Assembly: GCA_035477615.1 (NCBI GenBank)
Contig: DATIKJ010000028.1
Span: 1 to 29,312, forward strand
Source: UBA2277 sp035477615
GTDB lineage: Bacteria > Patescibacteriota > Microgenomatia > UBA1400 > MFAQ01
Reading direction: 5' to 3'
DNA: 29,312 nucleotides
This document shows positions 7,924-16,834 of the stretch, piece after piece. The first letter of the stretch is position 1; each line of letters begins with the position of its first letter. The notes under the pieces are model-generated. The model worked only from the letters and a program-made list of their open reading frames with translations. It did no database searches and was not told the origin of the DNA. The position numbers and the translations under genes were made by a program.

Positions 7924-8934
7924 ATGTCTGCTCATTTTGGTTTGGATATTGGTTCAACTAGTATAAAGATTCTCAAGACGGATGGGAAAAGAGTTTCGAC
8001 GATATCTGTAGCTATAAATATGTCAGGAAAAACTCTTGTGGCAATGAGTAATGCAGAAAAAATTACACTTGCCGATCAGTTAAAAGATTTAATTAAGACT
8101 GCCGGGTTGCGTGGTAAACAAGTTGTGACTTCGATTCCCGAGTCCTTAGTTTATTCACGAGTAATGCAGTTTCCAGTGATGTCTTCTCCTGAGTTAGCAA
8201 CAGCAATTAAGTGGGAGTTAGATCAATCTGTCCCTTTTCCTCCAAACGAAGTAGAGACATCCTGGGTAATTTTAGATAAACCAGACAAGATTAAAGGGGA
8301 TGAAAAAATATCTGTTTACGTTGTGGCTGTGCCAACATCAGTGTCTGATGCTTACGTGCAGCTACTAGAGTTGGTGGAGTTAGTACCTTTGAGGTTAGAA
8401 AATGAAATTCCGGCTTTGATGCGAGCTTTTTCATCGACATTGAATAATGATAATCCGACGATACTGGTAAATATTGGTGCAAGTGGTACGGGACTTGTGT
8501 TGGCTGGAAAGGAAAAGATCTTTGGAAATTATTTTTTACCTTTTGGAGGTGCGGTGATGACAAAATTAGTTGCTGACGCCTTTGGTTTGCCTAGTTCACA
8601 AGCTGAAAGTTATAAAAGAACTTATGGAATGGTGAAGGATCAACTTGAAGGAAAAATGTTTAAAGTGTTGGTGCCAGTTATTGATAATCTTGTTGGTGAG
8701 TTAAAGAAGATGATAATTGCTTATCAAAATGAATATACAAACTCAACGGTGGGCAAAATAATTTTGACTGGTGGTGGAGCCTATTTACAAGGTCTCGTTC
8801 CCTACTTATCGGAGTCTCTTTCTGGAGTGGAGATAGTTATGGGAGATACATTTTCTGGGATGAGTGTTGATCAGAAATACTCAACACTGGGTCCTGTTTT
8901 TGCTATTGCTCTTGGTTTATCAACTGATATCTAG
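7924..8934 (+). CDS. pilM: Type IV pilus actin-like assembly protein PilM
   Basis: This is a 336-residue FtsA/actin-like cytoplasmic protein that links PilN to the motor platform. The N-terminal phosphate-1 motif FGLDIGSTSIKIL, the ATP-site segment TILVNIGASGTGLVL and the late ILTGGGAYLQGL (phosphate-2/adenosine motif) are in the expected order. The frame is open from a TTG at 7897, but the ATG at 7924 gives the standard PilM N-terminus and lies just below a TATACT box. Its stop codon directly abuts the pilN ATG. Confidence 0.93.
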   Translation: MSAHFGLDIGSTSIKILKTDGKRVSTISVAINMSGKTLVAMSNAEKITLADQLKDLIKTAGLRGKQVVTSIPESLVYSRVMQFPVMSSPELATAIKWELDQSVPFPPNEVETSWVILDKPDKIKGDEKISVYVVAVPTSVSDAYVQLLELVELVPLRLENEIPALMRAFSSTLNNDNPTILVNIGASGTGLVLAGKEKIFGNYFLPFGGAVMTKLVADAFGLPSSQAESYKRTYGMVKDQLEGKMFKVLVPVIDNLVGELKKMIIAYQNEYTNSTVGKIILTGGGAYLQGLVPYLSESLSGVEIVMGDTFSGMSVDQKYSTLGPVFAIALGLSTDI

Positions 8935-9489
8935 ATGATTAAGTTAAATCTAATTAGCAAGAAAAGGAGAGCATATTCTGGAAGAAACTGGACAAAAATT
9001 ATTTCCTTTTCTTTGTTTGGTTTGTTTGTAGCATATTTTGTGGGAGTAACTTTATATGTGGTGATTTCTTTGGGGGTGTTGAATCGAAAAGTGATTTCAA
9101 TAGATAAGGAATCGATTGATATTTCAAATGTAATGCTGAACAACAATGATAAACTGAGCCGTTTTGTATTAACTAAGTTAATACTGACTCAGATTGAAAA
9201 TATTAACAAAACAAGATTTCACTATAAAGATTATTTAGATCAGATTTCTTTGTTATTACCTCAGAACGTAGTTCTCTCGAAGGTTGATTTTAAGACAAAG
9301 GGCTGGATTTCTGTGGCTATCTCAGCAGATGATGTTTTTTCCTTTCAAGCTCTTGAGAAATCTATTTTGGAAAAAGATGTTTGGAGTAAGAGCCTTTATT
9401 TTTCTGGTGCCTATATTGAAGGAGTATCGAAAGATAAAAATGGTTCATACACAGTTAATATGCAACTAGAACTTAAAGAAAATGGCTGA
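8935..9489 (+). CDS. pilN: Type IV pilus assembly protein PilN
   Basis: This is a 184-residue bitopic membrane protein: a short cytoplasmic N-terminus (MIKLNLISKKRR, the segment expected to bind PilM), one transmembrane helix at about 21-48, a coiled linker and a ferredoxin-like periplasm-facing domain. Identity rests on this architecture, the N-terminal INLI-like motif and its position between pilM and pilO. It overlaps pilO by 8 nt. Confidence 0.85.
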   Translation: MIKLNLISKKRRAYSGRNWTKIISFSLFGLFVAYFVGVTLYVVISLGVLNRKVISIDKESIDISNVMLNNNDKLSRFVLTKLILTQIENINKTRFHYKDYLDQISLLLPQNVVLSKVDFKTKGWISVAISADDVFSFQALEKSILEKDVWSKSLYFSGAYIEGVSKDKNGSYTVNMQLELKENG

Positions 9490-10285
9490 GAATAAAATTG
9501 TCGGATACAAAAATATTTTTGGATTTGTTTTGCCGGACTGGGTGGATGAATCTACAATTCGTATGATTGTGACTTTTTTACTGTCATCAGCGGTGATGAT
9601 GTTTGTATTGATTTTTGTAATTTGGCCAAAGTTTTCTGAGATTAATGATCTAAAAGTAACCGTGTCATCAAGGCAAACACAGCTTGAGTCTTTAAAAAGT
9701 TCTAAGGGAGGTTTTGATAAACTGAATGAACAAATTCCAGAATCTACTCAAAGTTTGATACTGCAAGCAATTCCTCAGATATATACTCCTGAAAACACAG
9801 TATATTTATTGCGAAATATTAGTAACGAGACTGGAGTAACAATTGTTTCTTACACATTACCTTCTGGAGTGTTGTATGAAGCTGAAAAAACAAACATTAA
9901 AAGTGGTAGTGATAGTGAGAATGTGGTGACCTTTGTAAGTTATCCGATTAAACTGTCTGTTGTGGCACCAGTTAGTTCACTGCTTTCTTTTATAAAAAAA
10001 GTAGAGACATCTTTACCTTTTGGAGTAGTGTCTGACTTGGGTATGCAAGAGGTGGGTAAATTAGCAAAATCTGTTGCAGCTGACAAGTCGGTAAAGATGG
10101 AGCTGGAGGTAAAGTATTACCAAACAATTCTAAAGCAAGTGGATATTGCAAAGATAAAACCTTTTTCAGATGCAGACATGGCACTTGTTAAAACAATTGA
10201 AGGATTTTCTAGATTTAGTCAGACAGGCGGTGCTTCTGAGATACCCCCCGCATCAAATACTTCTGGAAATTTGTTTGGTTTTTAA
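9482..10285 (+). CDS. pilO: Type IV pilus assembly protein PilO
   Basis: This is a 267-residue bitopic membrane protein with a transmembrane helix at about 27-50 and a following coiled-coil-prone stretch (KFSEINDLKVTVSSRQTQLESLKSS region). It ends in a PilO-like globular domain (YPIKLSVVAPVSSLLSFIKKVETSLPF). PilO pairs with PilN to build the alignment complex. No pilP or pilQ follows, consistent with a cell lacking an outer-membrane secretin. Confidence 0.85.
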   Translation: MAENKIVGYKNIFGFVLPDWVDESTIRMIVTFLLSSAVMMFVLIFVIWPKFSEINDLKVTVSSRQTQLESLKSSKGGFDKLNEQIPESTQSLILQAIPQIYTPENTVYLLRNISNETGVTIVSYTLPSGVLYEAEKTNIKSGSDSENVVTFVSYPIKLSVVAPVSSLLSFIKKVETSLPFGVVSDLGMQEVGKLAKSVAADKSVKMELEVKYYQTILKQVDIAKIKPFSDADMALVKTIEGFSRFSQTGGASEIPPASNTSGNLFGF

Positions 10286-10305
10286 AAAAAGAAGATTATC
10301 TTTTA
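10286..10305. terminator. Weak AT-rich hairpin between convergent pilO and khpA
   Basis: AAAAGA (10287-10292) can pair with TCTTTT (10299-10304) around a 6-nt loop. It overlaps the khpA stop codon. It may end transcripts from both sides, but the stem is nearly all A/T. Confidence 0.3.
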
Positions 10306-10632
10306 TTCTGATTCTTCTTCTTGTTTTTCTTCGACAAGTTCGATTGGGGTTTCTTTTTCGTCGATTTGTTTGACAATTTCTTCTTTAGGAGTGTCATCTT
10401 CAAGTAGGTCAACAATAGCTCTAGTGCCTTTTTGAATAGCGGCGATTCTTACAATTTGACGGATGGATTTAATTACTTTTCCTTCCTTACCAATAACACG
10501 ACCAACATCTTCGGGATCTACTTTAATGAGATATTTTGTGGCCTCTTTATCCTCTGTTTGTTCTTCGGTAATAATGACGCTTTCTGGGTGGTTGACGATA
10601 TTGCTAACGATGTATTCGATTAGTTGTTTCAT
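10303..10632 (-). CDS. khpA: KH-domain RNA-binding protein KhpA
   Basis: This 109-residue protein has a single KH domain with the GxxG loop IGKEGK at about 47-52 (DVGRVIGKEGKVIKSIRQ). The C-terminal tail is very acidic (EEKQEEESE), longer than in typical 75-80-residue KhpA. KhpA binds RNA and is often encoded next to rpsP, as here: its ATG lies 1 nt after the rpsP stop. The acidic extension may be lineage specific. Confidence 0.9.
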   Translation of the reverse strand: MKQLIEYIVSNIVNHPESVIITEEQTEDKEATKYLIKVDPEDVGRVIGKEGKVIKSIRQIVRIAAIQKGTRAIVDLLEDDTPKEEIVKQIDEKETPIELVEEKQEEESE

Positions 10633-10633
10633 T

Positions 10634-10858
10634 TTATTTAACTAATTTTCTAATGGTGTCAGTTGGTTGAGCTCCTTTGTTTAGCCATAATTGATAATTT
10701 TCTTTGTTTATCTCGATGGCATTTTGAGGGTCGTGGGGATTGTAAGTACCAAGAGTGTCGATTACTTTGCCGGATAGTTTGGATTTTCCTTCGGCAACCA
10801 CGATACGATAAAAGCGTTGGTGCCTCTTTCCGGTAGGTTGAAGTTTTATTTTTAGCAT
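10634..10858 (-). CDS. rpsP: 30S ribosomal protein S16
   Basis: This is a 74-residue S16, slightly shorter than the roughly 80-residue bacterial norm. It carries the characteristic MLKIKLQPTGKRHQRFYRIVVA start and the LGTYNPHDPQN...INKENYQLWLNKGAQPTDTIRKL body. S16 is an early-binding 30S assembly protein. It lies between rnc and khpA in a tight minus-strand operon. Confidence 0.97.
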   Translation of the reverse strand: MLKIKLQPTGKRHQRFYRIVVAEGKSKLSGKVIDTLGTYNPHDPQNAIEINKENYQLWLNKGAQPTDTIRKLVK

Positions 10859-10866
10859 AAGCGATA

Positions 10867-11553
10867 TTATATCAGTTTATTAGCTTTTTTAGCAGCATTT
10901 TGCTCTGCTTCCTGCTTACTTTTGCCTGATCCAGTGGTAATTTCTTTGTTATTAACCAAAACAACAACTTCGAAAGTCTTATTGTGGTCTGGGCCAGACT
11001 CTTTGATGGTTTTATATACAGGTGAAACAAAACCTTTACTTTGGGCATTTTCCTGAAGAATTGACTTGGCGTCTTTAAGTTGATCTTCTCTTATGATCTC
11101 TTGGGCGTTTGGAAGGATAAAGTTGGTAAAGAATAGGTTTGTAGCTTCGAGTCCACCATCGCAGTAGATGGCACCAATAAGGCTTTCGATAACATCTTCG
11201 AGAATTGAAGGGTTGTTTCTTCCTCCAGTTGATTCTTCCCCCTTACTCATAACGATGAAGGTGTTGATATTATGATCCTTGGAAATTTTTGAAAGTGACT
11301 CTGTCCTCACCGTTGCCGATCTTGCGGCAGTAAGATAACCCTCCATTTTGTCAGGATATTTATTAAAAAGGTAGACGGAAATCATCATTTCGAGAACAGC
11401 ATCTCCAAGAAACTCAAGTCTTTCATAGCTTTCAGTAACACCAGGTTCATTAAGACATGACCTGTGTGTGAGAGCTGTAATCAGTAGCTCTTCATTTTTA
11501 AAGGAATAACCTAAAAGATCTTGTAGTTGTTTAAGTTTTGGGGTTGTCATCAT
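10867..11553 (-). CDS. rnc: Ribonuclease III
   Basis: This is a 228-residue double-strand-specific endoribonuclease for rRNA and mRNA processing. The N-terminal catalytic domain has the signature ERLEFLGDAVLE, with the metal-binding Glu and Asp, and the second acidic site in VIESLIGAIYCD. The C-terminal double-stranded RNA-binding domain is DAKSILQENAQSKG to KQEAEQNAAKKANKLI. The frame is open from a TTG at 11580. The ATG at 11553 (or 11550) is preferred because it gives a normal N-terminus and shortens the overlap with nusB to about 23 nt. Confidence 0.95.
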   Translation of the reverse strand: MMTTPKLKQLQDLLGYSFKNEELLITALTHRSCLNEPGVTESYERLEFLGDAVLEMMISVYLFNKYPDKMEGYLTAARSATVRTESLSKISKDHNINTFIVMSKGEESTGGRNNPSILEDVIESLIGAIYCDGGLEATNLFFTNFILPNAQEIIREDQLKDAKSILQENAQSKGFVSPVYKTIKESGPDHNKTFEVVVLVNNKEITTGSGKSKQEAEQNAAKKANKLI

Positions 11554-11920
11554 TTTTTTCGGATCTTCCAGACTGGGCAATGGCTGATGCTAGAGCTCCA
11601 TTAACAAAGCTAGAACTGGTTTTTCCTCCGTAGCGTTTGGCAATTTCGACTGCTTCATCAATAATAACTTTGGTAGGTGTTTCGGTTTTGTATAGTAACT
11701 CATAGACTGCTTGTCTTAAGACTGCAAGATCTACTCTATTAATCTGAGATATTGGCCATTCGGGGGCGCATTTCTGGATAATCTCATCAATTTCTTTAAT
11801 GTTTGTTTGAATTTTATCTACTCTGCTTGGATGTTCTGATTGGGGGGTGAAACTTCCAGCAAAAAGTGACTTAAAAACAGCAATACGTTTAAGGTGTCTT
11901 GGATCTTGGGCAGATTTCAC
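11531..11920 (-). CDS. nusB: Transcription antitermination protein NusB
   Basis: This is a 129-residue all-helical NusB, the antitermination factor that with NusE binds boxA of rRNA transcripts. The diagnostic C-terminal part is NRVDLAVLRQAVYELLY, then VIIDEAVEIAKRYGGKTSSSFVNGAL. It uses a GTG start. Its 3' end overlaps rnc, so these two RNA-processing genes are likely co-translated. Confidence 0.95.
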   Translation of the reverse strand: MKSAQDPRHLKRIAVFKSLFAGSFTPQSEHPSRVDKIQTNIKEIDEIIQKCAPEWPISQINRVDLAVLRQAVYELLYKTETPTKVIIDEAVEIAKRYGGKTSSSFVNGALASAIAQSGRSEKNDDNPKT

Positions 11921-11926
11921 GGTTGT

Positions 11927-12079
11927 TTATTTAGCTTTACAAACTGAGCAGACAAAATGAGATTTTTTTAGGTTTCCACATTTTTTACATGTGATCATTT
12001 TGGGTTCAATCAAACGAATTTGAGAACGTCTGGCACCTTGTCTAGCTGTAGAAATTTTTCTTTTTGGTGTTGCGGCCAT
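11927..12079 (-). CDS. rpmF: 50S ribosomal protein L32
   Basis: This 50-residue protein starts MAATPKRKISTARQGARR, the conserved basic L32 N-terminus, and has a four-cysteine zinc ribbon C31-x2-C34 ... C44-x2-C47 (CKKC, CSVC). The length fits L32 (about 55-60). It lies between recG and nusB, 6 nt before the nusB GTG. Its own promoter is likely within the 3' end of recG. Confidence 0.95.
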   Translation of the reverse strand: MAATPKRKISTARQGARRSQIRLIEPKMITCKKCGNLKKSHFVCSVCKAK

Positions 12080-12111
12080 ATTATTTTTATTTATTAATGT
12101 CTAGCTAATGT

Positions 12112-12140
12112 ATTTTAGCAAGTTTCGAGCTTGCTGACAA
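12112..12140 (-). promoter_or_regulatory. Candidate rpmF promoter inside the recG 3' end
   Basis: On the minus strand TTGTCA (12140-12135) and TAAAAT (12117-12112) are separated by exactly 17 nt, and the -10 overlaps the recG stop codon. The start would be near 12105, giving rpmF a leader of about 25 nt. The spacer carries an AGCAAG/CTTGCT inverted repeat that ends at the -10. Confidence 0.55.
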
Positions 12141-14100
12141 TCTGTTTGGCAGTTGTTGGATTTTTGATTATAAGAGTCTTAGCCTTTTGTTTGGCGGATA
12201 AAAAGAGTTTTTTTGACCAGAAGTACTTGAGTCTTGTAGGTAGTTCTCCGTGTTGTTTGATACCAAACACCTCCCCCGCTCCTCTTAGGATAAGATCTTT
12301 TTGTGCTAAAACTAAACCAGAGTTATATTTTTGAAGAAGTTGTAGTCTTTCAGTCTCTTCTTCGTTATCAACGGAAGGAACTAGAAAACAGAAACCTTGT
12401 TTCTCTCCCCTACCAACACGACCTCTAAGTTGGTGAAGACTAGCTAAACCAAAACGCTCTGCAGAATGGATGATCATGATGTTTGCTGAGGGAATGTCAA
12501 TACCTACTTCAATTAGGGATGTTGAAACGAGAATACCTCCTTTTTGTTTGTTAAACTGTGAAATTGTTTTGGTTTGTTCGTCATTATTCATTTTTCCATG
12601 AAGAGTTAAGACAGGATATTTGTCGGCAGCGATATCTGTATATGTTTTGGAAATTTTTTCAACTGAGGCAATTCCTGTGGCATGATCGGCAATATTTGGA
12701 CAGACGACAAAGATCTTGCTTTCTTTTTTAAGTTGTTCTTTTAACCATACTGGACTTTTTTTAAAATGAGACGGAGAAACTACAAATGTTTTGGTGGGTA
12801 GTCTGTTTGAGGGTTTGTGAATTATGTTGCTTATATTTATATCCCCAAGTAGTCCTAGAGCAACAGTTCTAGGAATGGGAGTTGCAGATAGATTAAATAA
12901 ATGCGGTACAGGAGTACGTTTGATCAGTTCATCCCTCTGTTTGACACCAAATTTGTGCTGTTCGTCAATGGCGACAAAAGCGATTGGGTGTGCGATATTT
13001 TGAGGTAAGTTGGTAAGAAGTGAGTGTGTGCCAATGAAGATAGATGGTTTATTAAACCACGGTTTTTCTTTTGTTGAGCTTGTGATTAACTGGATGTTTT
13101 TTGGGAAGAGTGATAACGAAATAAATGTTTTATAATGCTGAGTGGCTAGAATTTCGGTAGGTGCCATAATAGCACAGCTATAGTTGTTATTTAGGCACTG
13201 GTTGGCAGCAAAAACAAGAGTAGCGGTTTTTCCAGAACCAGTGTCACCCTGGATTAGTCTATGGGTATATTCATTTTTTTGGAGGTCTTTATAAATCGAA
13301 GAGACTGTTTTTTCTTGGTCTTGAGTAAGAGTGAAGGGAAATTTTTTTCTTGTTTTTTGGGTAAGACTATTGTCAATTGTAAGAGAGATTGAGTCTCCTA
13401 AGTTTAAAATTTCTAGGAGATTGTTGAGATTTATTTTTAGGTGTTCATTAAAGGATAGTCTTTTATCTGCTTGTCGATGAGCCTCCCTATTTTGAGGAAA
13501 ATGAATGTTTTTATAGGCATCAATTTGAGATATTAGATTGATTGTTTTTAGGGTATCAAGATCTAGAGGATCAATAATTATTACACTTGAAAGAAGATGA
13601 CATATTTTAGTTCTTATCCATCTAGAATTAAGTCCTTCTGTCTGTGGGTAGATGGGGACAAAACCACGAGTGTTGATTGATGGTGAGTCTCCTTCCTCGA
13701 TAACAGGAGAAATGACAGTTAACCCTTTTCCCCAGAAAGTAGGTTTGCCGGCAATAGTGTAGACATTGTTTTCTTTGATAAGACGTTTGATATAGGGATT
13801 ATTGAACCAGGTTAGAGTTATTTTTCCCGAAGAATCATTTGCAATAGCTTGGATAATAAGTTTGCCGTTTTGGGAAAAGAAAGTATTTATTTTGTTGATA
13901 GTTGCAAAAAATACTTGAGGTTTATCTTTTTTGAGTTTTTTTATAAGAACAGGTTCGGAAAAATTGTAATAACGTGATGGATAGTGATTTAACAAATCTT
14001 GAATGGTTTTTATTCCAAGTCGGTATAGCTTTTTTGTTGTTGAGTCCCCCACCCCCTTTACTGACGCAATAGATTCTTTAGGAGAGATGTTCGTATCCAT
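12115..14100 (-). CDS. recG: ATP-dependent DNA helicase RecG
   Basis: This is a 661-residue superfamily 2 helicase that regresses stalled forks and remodels branched DNA. An N-terminal wedge/OB region (KGVGDSTTKKLYRLGIKTIQDLLNHYPSRYY, then the OB strands) is followed by the Walker A motif GDTGSGKT at about 285-292, the DEQH box (AIDEQHKFGVKQR), the SATPIPRT motif III, and C-terminal helicase motifs (STSLIEVGIDIPSAN, HQLRGRVGRG). The length is near the 680-690 norm. It follows a 31-codon membrane-peptide gene by 10 nt. Confidence 0.96.
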   Translation of the reverse strand: MDTNISPKESIASVKGVGDSTTKKLYRLGIKTIQDLLNHYPSRYYNFSEPVLIKKLKKDKPQVFFATINKINTFFSQNGKLIIQAIANDSSGKITLTWFNNPYIKRLIKENNVYTIAGKPTFWGKGLTVISPVIEEGDSPSINTRGFVPIYPQTEGLNSRWIRTKICHLLSSVIIIDPLDLDTLKTINLISQIDAYKNIHFPQNREAHRQADKRLSFNEHLKINLNNLLEILNLGDSISLTIDNSLTQKTRKKFPFTLTQDQEKTVSSIYKDLQKNEYTHRLIQGDTGSGKTATLVFAANQCLNNNYSCAIMAPTEILATQHYKTFISLSLFPKNIQLITSSTKEKPWFNKPSIFIGTHSLLTNLPQNIAHPIAFVAIDEQHKFGVKQRDELIKRTPVPHLFNLSATPIPRTVALGLLGDINISNIIHKPSNRLPTKTFVVSPSHFKKSPVWLKEQLKKESKIFVVCPNIADHATGIASVEKISKTYTDIAADKYPVLTLHGKMNNDEQTKTISQFNKQKGGILVSTSLIEVGIDIPSANIMIIHSAERFGLASLHQLRGRVGRGEKQGFCFLVPSVDNEEETERLQLLQKYNSGLVLAQKDLILRGAGEVFGIKQHGELPTRLKYFWSKKLFLSAKQKAKTLIIKNPTTAKQIVSKLETC

Positions 14101-14110
14101 TTAATACAGA

Positions 14111-14206
14111 TTAATACAGAAATGCAGAGATAAAGGTTGTAAGAATCAATACTAAAGAACCGATGAAGACAATGATAGTGTAGATTTTTCTTTTTCTTTT
14201 GGTCAT
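14111..14206 (-). CDS. 31-residue single-span membrane peptide upstream of recG
   Basis: ATG at 14206 to TAA at 14111 encodes MTKRKRKIYTIIVFIGSLVL followed by ILTTFISAFLY. A strongly basic N-terminus (KRKRK) and one hydrophobic helix of about 22 residues suggest a bitopic inner-membrane peptide with the N-terminus inside. AGGG lies about 6 nt before the ATG and a TATAAT -10 (14245-14240) lies 34 nt upstream. It is probably the first cistron of the recG operon. I do not recognise a family. The open frame could be fortuitous, but start, signal and spacing are coherent. Confidence 0.55.
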   Translation of the reverse strand: MTKRKRKIYTIIVFIGSLVLILTTFISAFLY

Positions 14207-14226
14207 TACCCTTTTTTGTTTTATGA

Positions 14227-14255
14227 TTGATTTAAGTCTATTATAGTATTATTGT
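14227..14255 (+). promoter_or_regulatory. Divergent promoter region between recG operon and PBP gene
   Basis: On the plus strand TTGATT (14227-14232) and TATTGT (14250-14255) have a 17-nt spacer and lie 12 nt before the PBP ATG, giving a leader of about 6 nt. On the minus strand TATAAT (14245-14240) could serve the small peptide and recG. The two overlap. Confidence 0.45.
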
Positions 14256-14267
14256 ATTTTAAGTTAT

Positions 14268-16829
14268 ATGTATAGAAGAAACAGAAGAATAAACCTACTC
14301 CCAATTTTGAGCAAGTATAACTGGGCAAAGATTACCTTTTTTGCTTTGATTGGATTTTCTTTGGTTGTGGTCTTAGTTTTTGCTTGGTATTCTCGAGGAT
14401 TACCTGACCCTGGTAAGGTTCAAAGACAGTCAGGATTTTCTACAGAGATTTTAGATCGAACTGGTGAGATTGTGTTGTATGATGTGATTTCAGACCAAGA
14501 TAGAAGGTTTACTCCCCTTTCAGAGGTACCACAGTCCCTCAGAGACGCAACAATTTCGATAGAGGATAAGGATTTTTACAAACATAAAGGGTTTGATCCT
14601 ATGGGGTATCTACGTATAGTAAAAAATGTATTTGTTAATCATAGACTGATTGGAGGCTCAACCTTAACACAACAGTTAGTAAAAACGGTACTTTTGACAA
14701 ATGAAAGAAAAATATCTAGAAAAGTACGAGAGTTTGTGTTGGCAATTCGGATAGAAAAAACATATTCAAAAGATGAAATTTTGCAGATGTATCTAAATGA
14801 AGTTCCATATGGGGGTGGTACTGCGGGTGTAGCTGCTGCTGCGGCACAGTATTTTGGTAAAGAAGTTAAAGATTTGAACTTGACTGAAAGTATTATTCTT
14901 GCAGGTTTACCACAGTCTCCATCGAGGTACTCTCCATATATTGGAGATCCTTTGGCTTACATACCAAGAGCTAAAGATGTGGCTAGAAGGATGCGTGAAG
15001 ATGGCAAGATTACAAAGGAAACAGAAGAGCAAGTAGTGAATGAGTTGGACAAAGTGGTTTTTAAGGGGTTGGGAACAAAAATAAAGGCACCACACTTTGT
15101 TATGTATGTAAAACAGTTACTGGAGGATAAATATGGTACGAACGTACTTGATGTGGGGGGGTTGAAAGTTACTACCAGTTTGGACTGGACCTTGCAAGAA
15201 AAGGCTGAGAGTACAGTAAGAGAAGAAATTGATAAAGTAAGTAAAAGCTTGAATATTAGCAATGGTGCTTCAATAATACTGGATACAAATACTGGTGAAA
15301 TACTGTCAATGGTTGGTTCAAAAGATTATTTTGACAAAACAATTGATGGTGAAGTAAATGTAACAACTAGGCAGAGACAACCAGGTTCATCGATAAAACC
15401 CTTGGTGTATGCTACAGCTTTTGTCAAAGGTTTTTCTCCTGCTTCGGTATTGGCTGATGTGGTAACTGAGTTTCCAGGTAAGGATGAAAACACACCTTAT
15501 ATACCAAAAAATTATGATGGAAAAGAACGCGGACTTCTTCATTTGAGAGAGGCTTTGGCAAGTTCGATAAATATTCCCGCAGTAAAATTGGTGGCTTTAA
15601 CTGGGGTAAGTGATGTTTTAAGTCAGGGATATAGAATGGGTTTTACTACTCTTGAACCAACGAAAGAAACTCTGTCAAGGGTTGGTTTATCAATGGCTTT
15701 GGGAGGAGCTGAGATAAAGTTGATTGATATGGTATCCGCATATAGTGTTTTTGCTAATGGTGGTTTGAAAGTAGAACCAGTAGCCATTTTAAAGATTGAA
15801 GATGGAAATGGTAAGGTGATATATGAAAATAAAGAGTTTAAGAAAGAAAAAGTGTTGGATGAAAGAGTCGGTTTTTTAATTAATTCTGTACTTTCGGATA
15901 ACAATGCTAGACTGCTTACATTTGGAGTAAACTCTTATTTGAATCTGGGAACAAGAGCTGTGGCAGTAAAGACGGGAACTACAAATGATTTGCGTGATAA
16001 CTGGACTGTGGGTTGGAGTCGTGACACTATTGTAGGTGTATGGGTTGGCAATAATAACAACGACAAGATGAGAAATGTGGCGTCTGGTGTCTCTGGGGCT
16101 GCGCCAATTTGGAGACGTCAAATGCTAGATGCATTAAGTAAAAGGCCAGATAAACCATTTACAGTACCAGACGGTGTTTCTCAAATTGAAGTTGATCGTA
16201 TTTCTGGTTATCCTGCTCATGATGGATTTGCTTCTTATAAAGAGTGGTTTATCAACGGAAGTGTTCCTAGTGGTCCTGATACTATTCACACAAAAGTAAA
16301 GGTATGTAAGAGTGATTCTAGTAGATTGGCTGATCCGATTTCTATTTCTCAAGGGAATTATGATGAGAAAGAGTATGTAGTGATAAAGGAAAAAGATCCG
16401 TTGACAGCGAAAGATCTGTGGCAAAAAGCGGTTAATCAATGGATAGTGAAACAACCGGATCAACTGTATAAACCACCAACTGAAGTATGTGGAGCAACGT
16501 CATCTATGGATATTCAGATAGTCTCTCCAAACGATCATGCTAGAGTTGGAGATTCGGTTATTTTTAGATTTACGATTGTGAGTCTAAAACCAATAGTTGA
16601 AGCTAGACTTTTTCTTGATGATAACCTAGAACAGACATTTACAGAGGGACCTTATATTAGTAGAGAGATTAGATTTCCTTCTGGACAGGCAGGAAATCCT
16701 GGTCAACATACTGTGAGAGTTACTGCTCGAGATAATGAAGGAAAGGAGGAGTCAAGGACACACAATTTTGCAGTTAATATGGATTGGGTTGAACCCACCA
16801 CTACTCCCACCACAACACCAGCACCTTAG
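14268..16829 (+). CDS. Class A penicillin-binding protein (bifunctional glycosyltransferase/transpeptidase)
   Basis: This is an 853-residue PBP1A-like enzyme that polymerises and cross-links peptidoglycan at the outer face of the membrane. One transmembrane helix lies at about 20-45. The GT51 domain has the catalytic E99 in EDKDFYKHKG, then GGSTLTQQLVKT and RKVREFVLAIRIEKTYSKDE. The transpeptidase domain has S374-x-x-K377 (GSSIKP), S433-I-N435 and K568-T-G570. A beta-rich Ig-like segment (about 745-840) and a short Thr/Pro-rich tail end the protein. It is monocistronic and converges on pheT with 5 nt between the stops. Confidence 0.95.
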   Translation: MYRRNRRINLLPILSKYNWAKITFFALIGFSLVVVLVFAWYSRGLPDPGKVQRQSGFSTEILDRTGEIVLYDVISDQDRRFTPLSEVPQSLRDATISIEDKDFYKHKGFDPMGYLRIVKNVFVNHRLIGGSTLTQQLVKTVLLTNERKISRKVREFVLAIRIEKTYSKDEILQMYLNEVPYGGGTAGVAAAAAQYFGKEVKDLNLTESIILAGLPQSPSRYSPYIGDPLAYIPRAKDVARRMREDGKITKETEEQVVNELDKVVFKGLGTKIKAPHFVMYVKQLLEDKYGTNVLDVGGLKVTTSLDWTLQEKAESTVREEIDKVSKSLNISNGASIILDTNTGEILSMVGSKDYFDKTIDGEVNVTTRQRQPGSSIKPLVYATAFVKGFSPASVLADVVTEFPGKDENTPYIPKNYDGKERGLLHLREALASSINIPAVKLVALTGVSDVLSQGYRMGFTTLEPTKETLSRVGLSMALGGAEIKLIDMVSAYSVFANGGLKVEPVAILKIEDGNGKVIYENKEFKKEKVLDERVGFLINSVLSDNNARLLTFGVNSYLNLGTRAVAVKTGTTNDLRDNWTVGWSRDTIVGVWVGNNNNDKMRNVASGVSGAAPIWRRQMLDALSKRPDKPFTVPDGVSQIEVDRISGYPAHDGFASYKEWFINGSVPSGPDTIHTKVKVCKSDSSRLADPISISQGNYDEKEYVVIKEKDPLTAKDLWQKAVNQWIVKQPDQLYKPPTEVCGATSSMDIQIVSPNDHARVGDSVIFRFTIVSLKPIVEARLFLDDNLEQTFTEGPYISREIRFPSGQAGNPGQHTVRVTARDNEGKEESRTHNFAVNMDWVEPTTTPTTTPAP

Positions 16830-16834
16830 TTTAA

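Noticed and set aside
12131..12334. Plus-strand 67-codon frame over the recG 3' end.
   Set aside because: It is antisense to conserved recG sequence and has no recognisable domain.
14907..16463. Several minus-strand open frames inside the PBP gene.
   Set aside because: The plus frame has all catalytic motifs in order. The opposite frames have no motifs and uneven composition.
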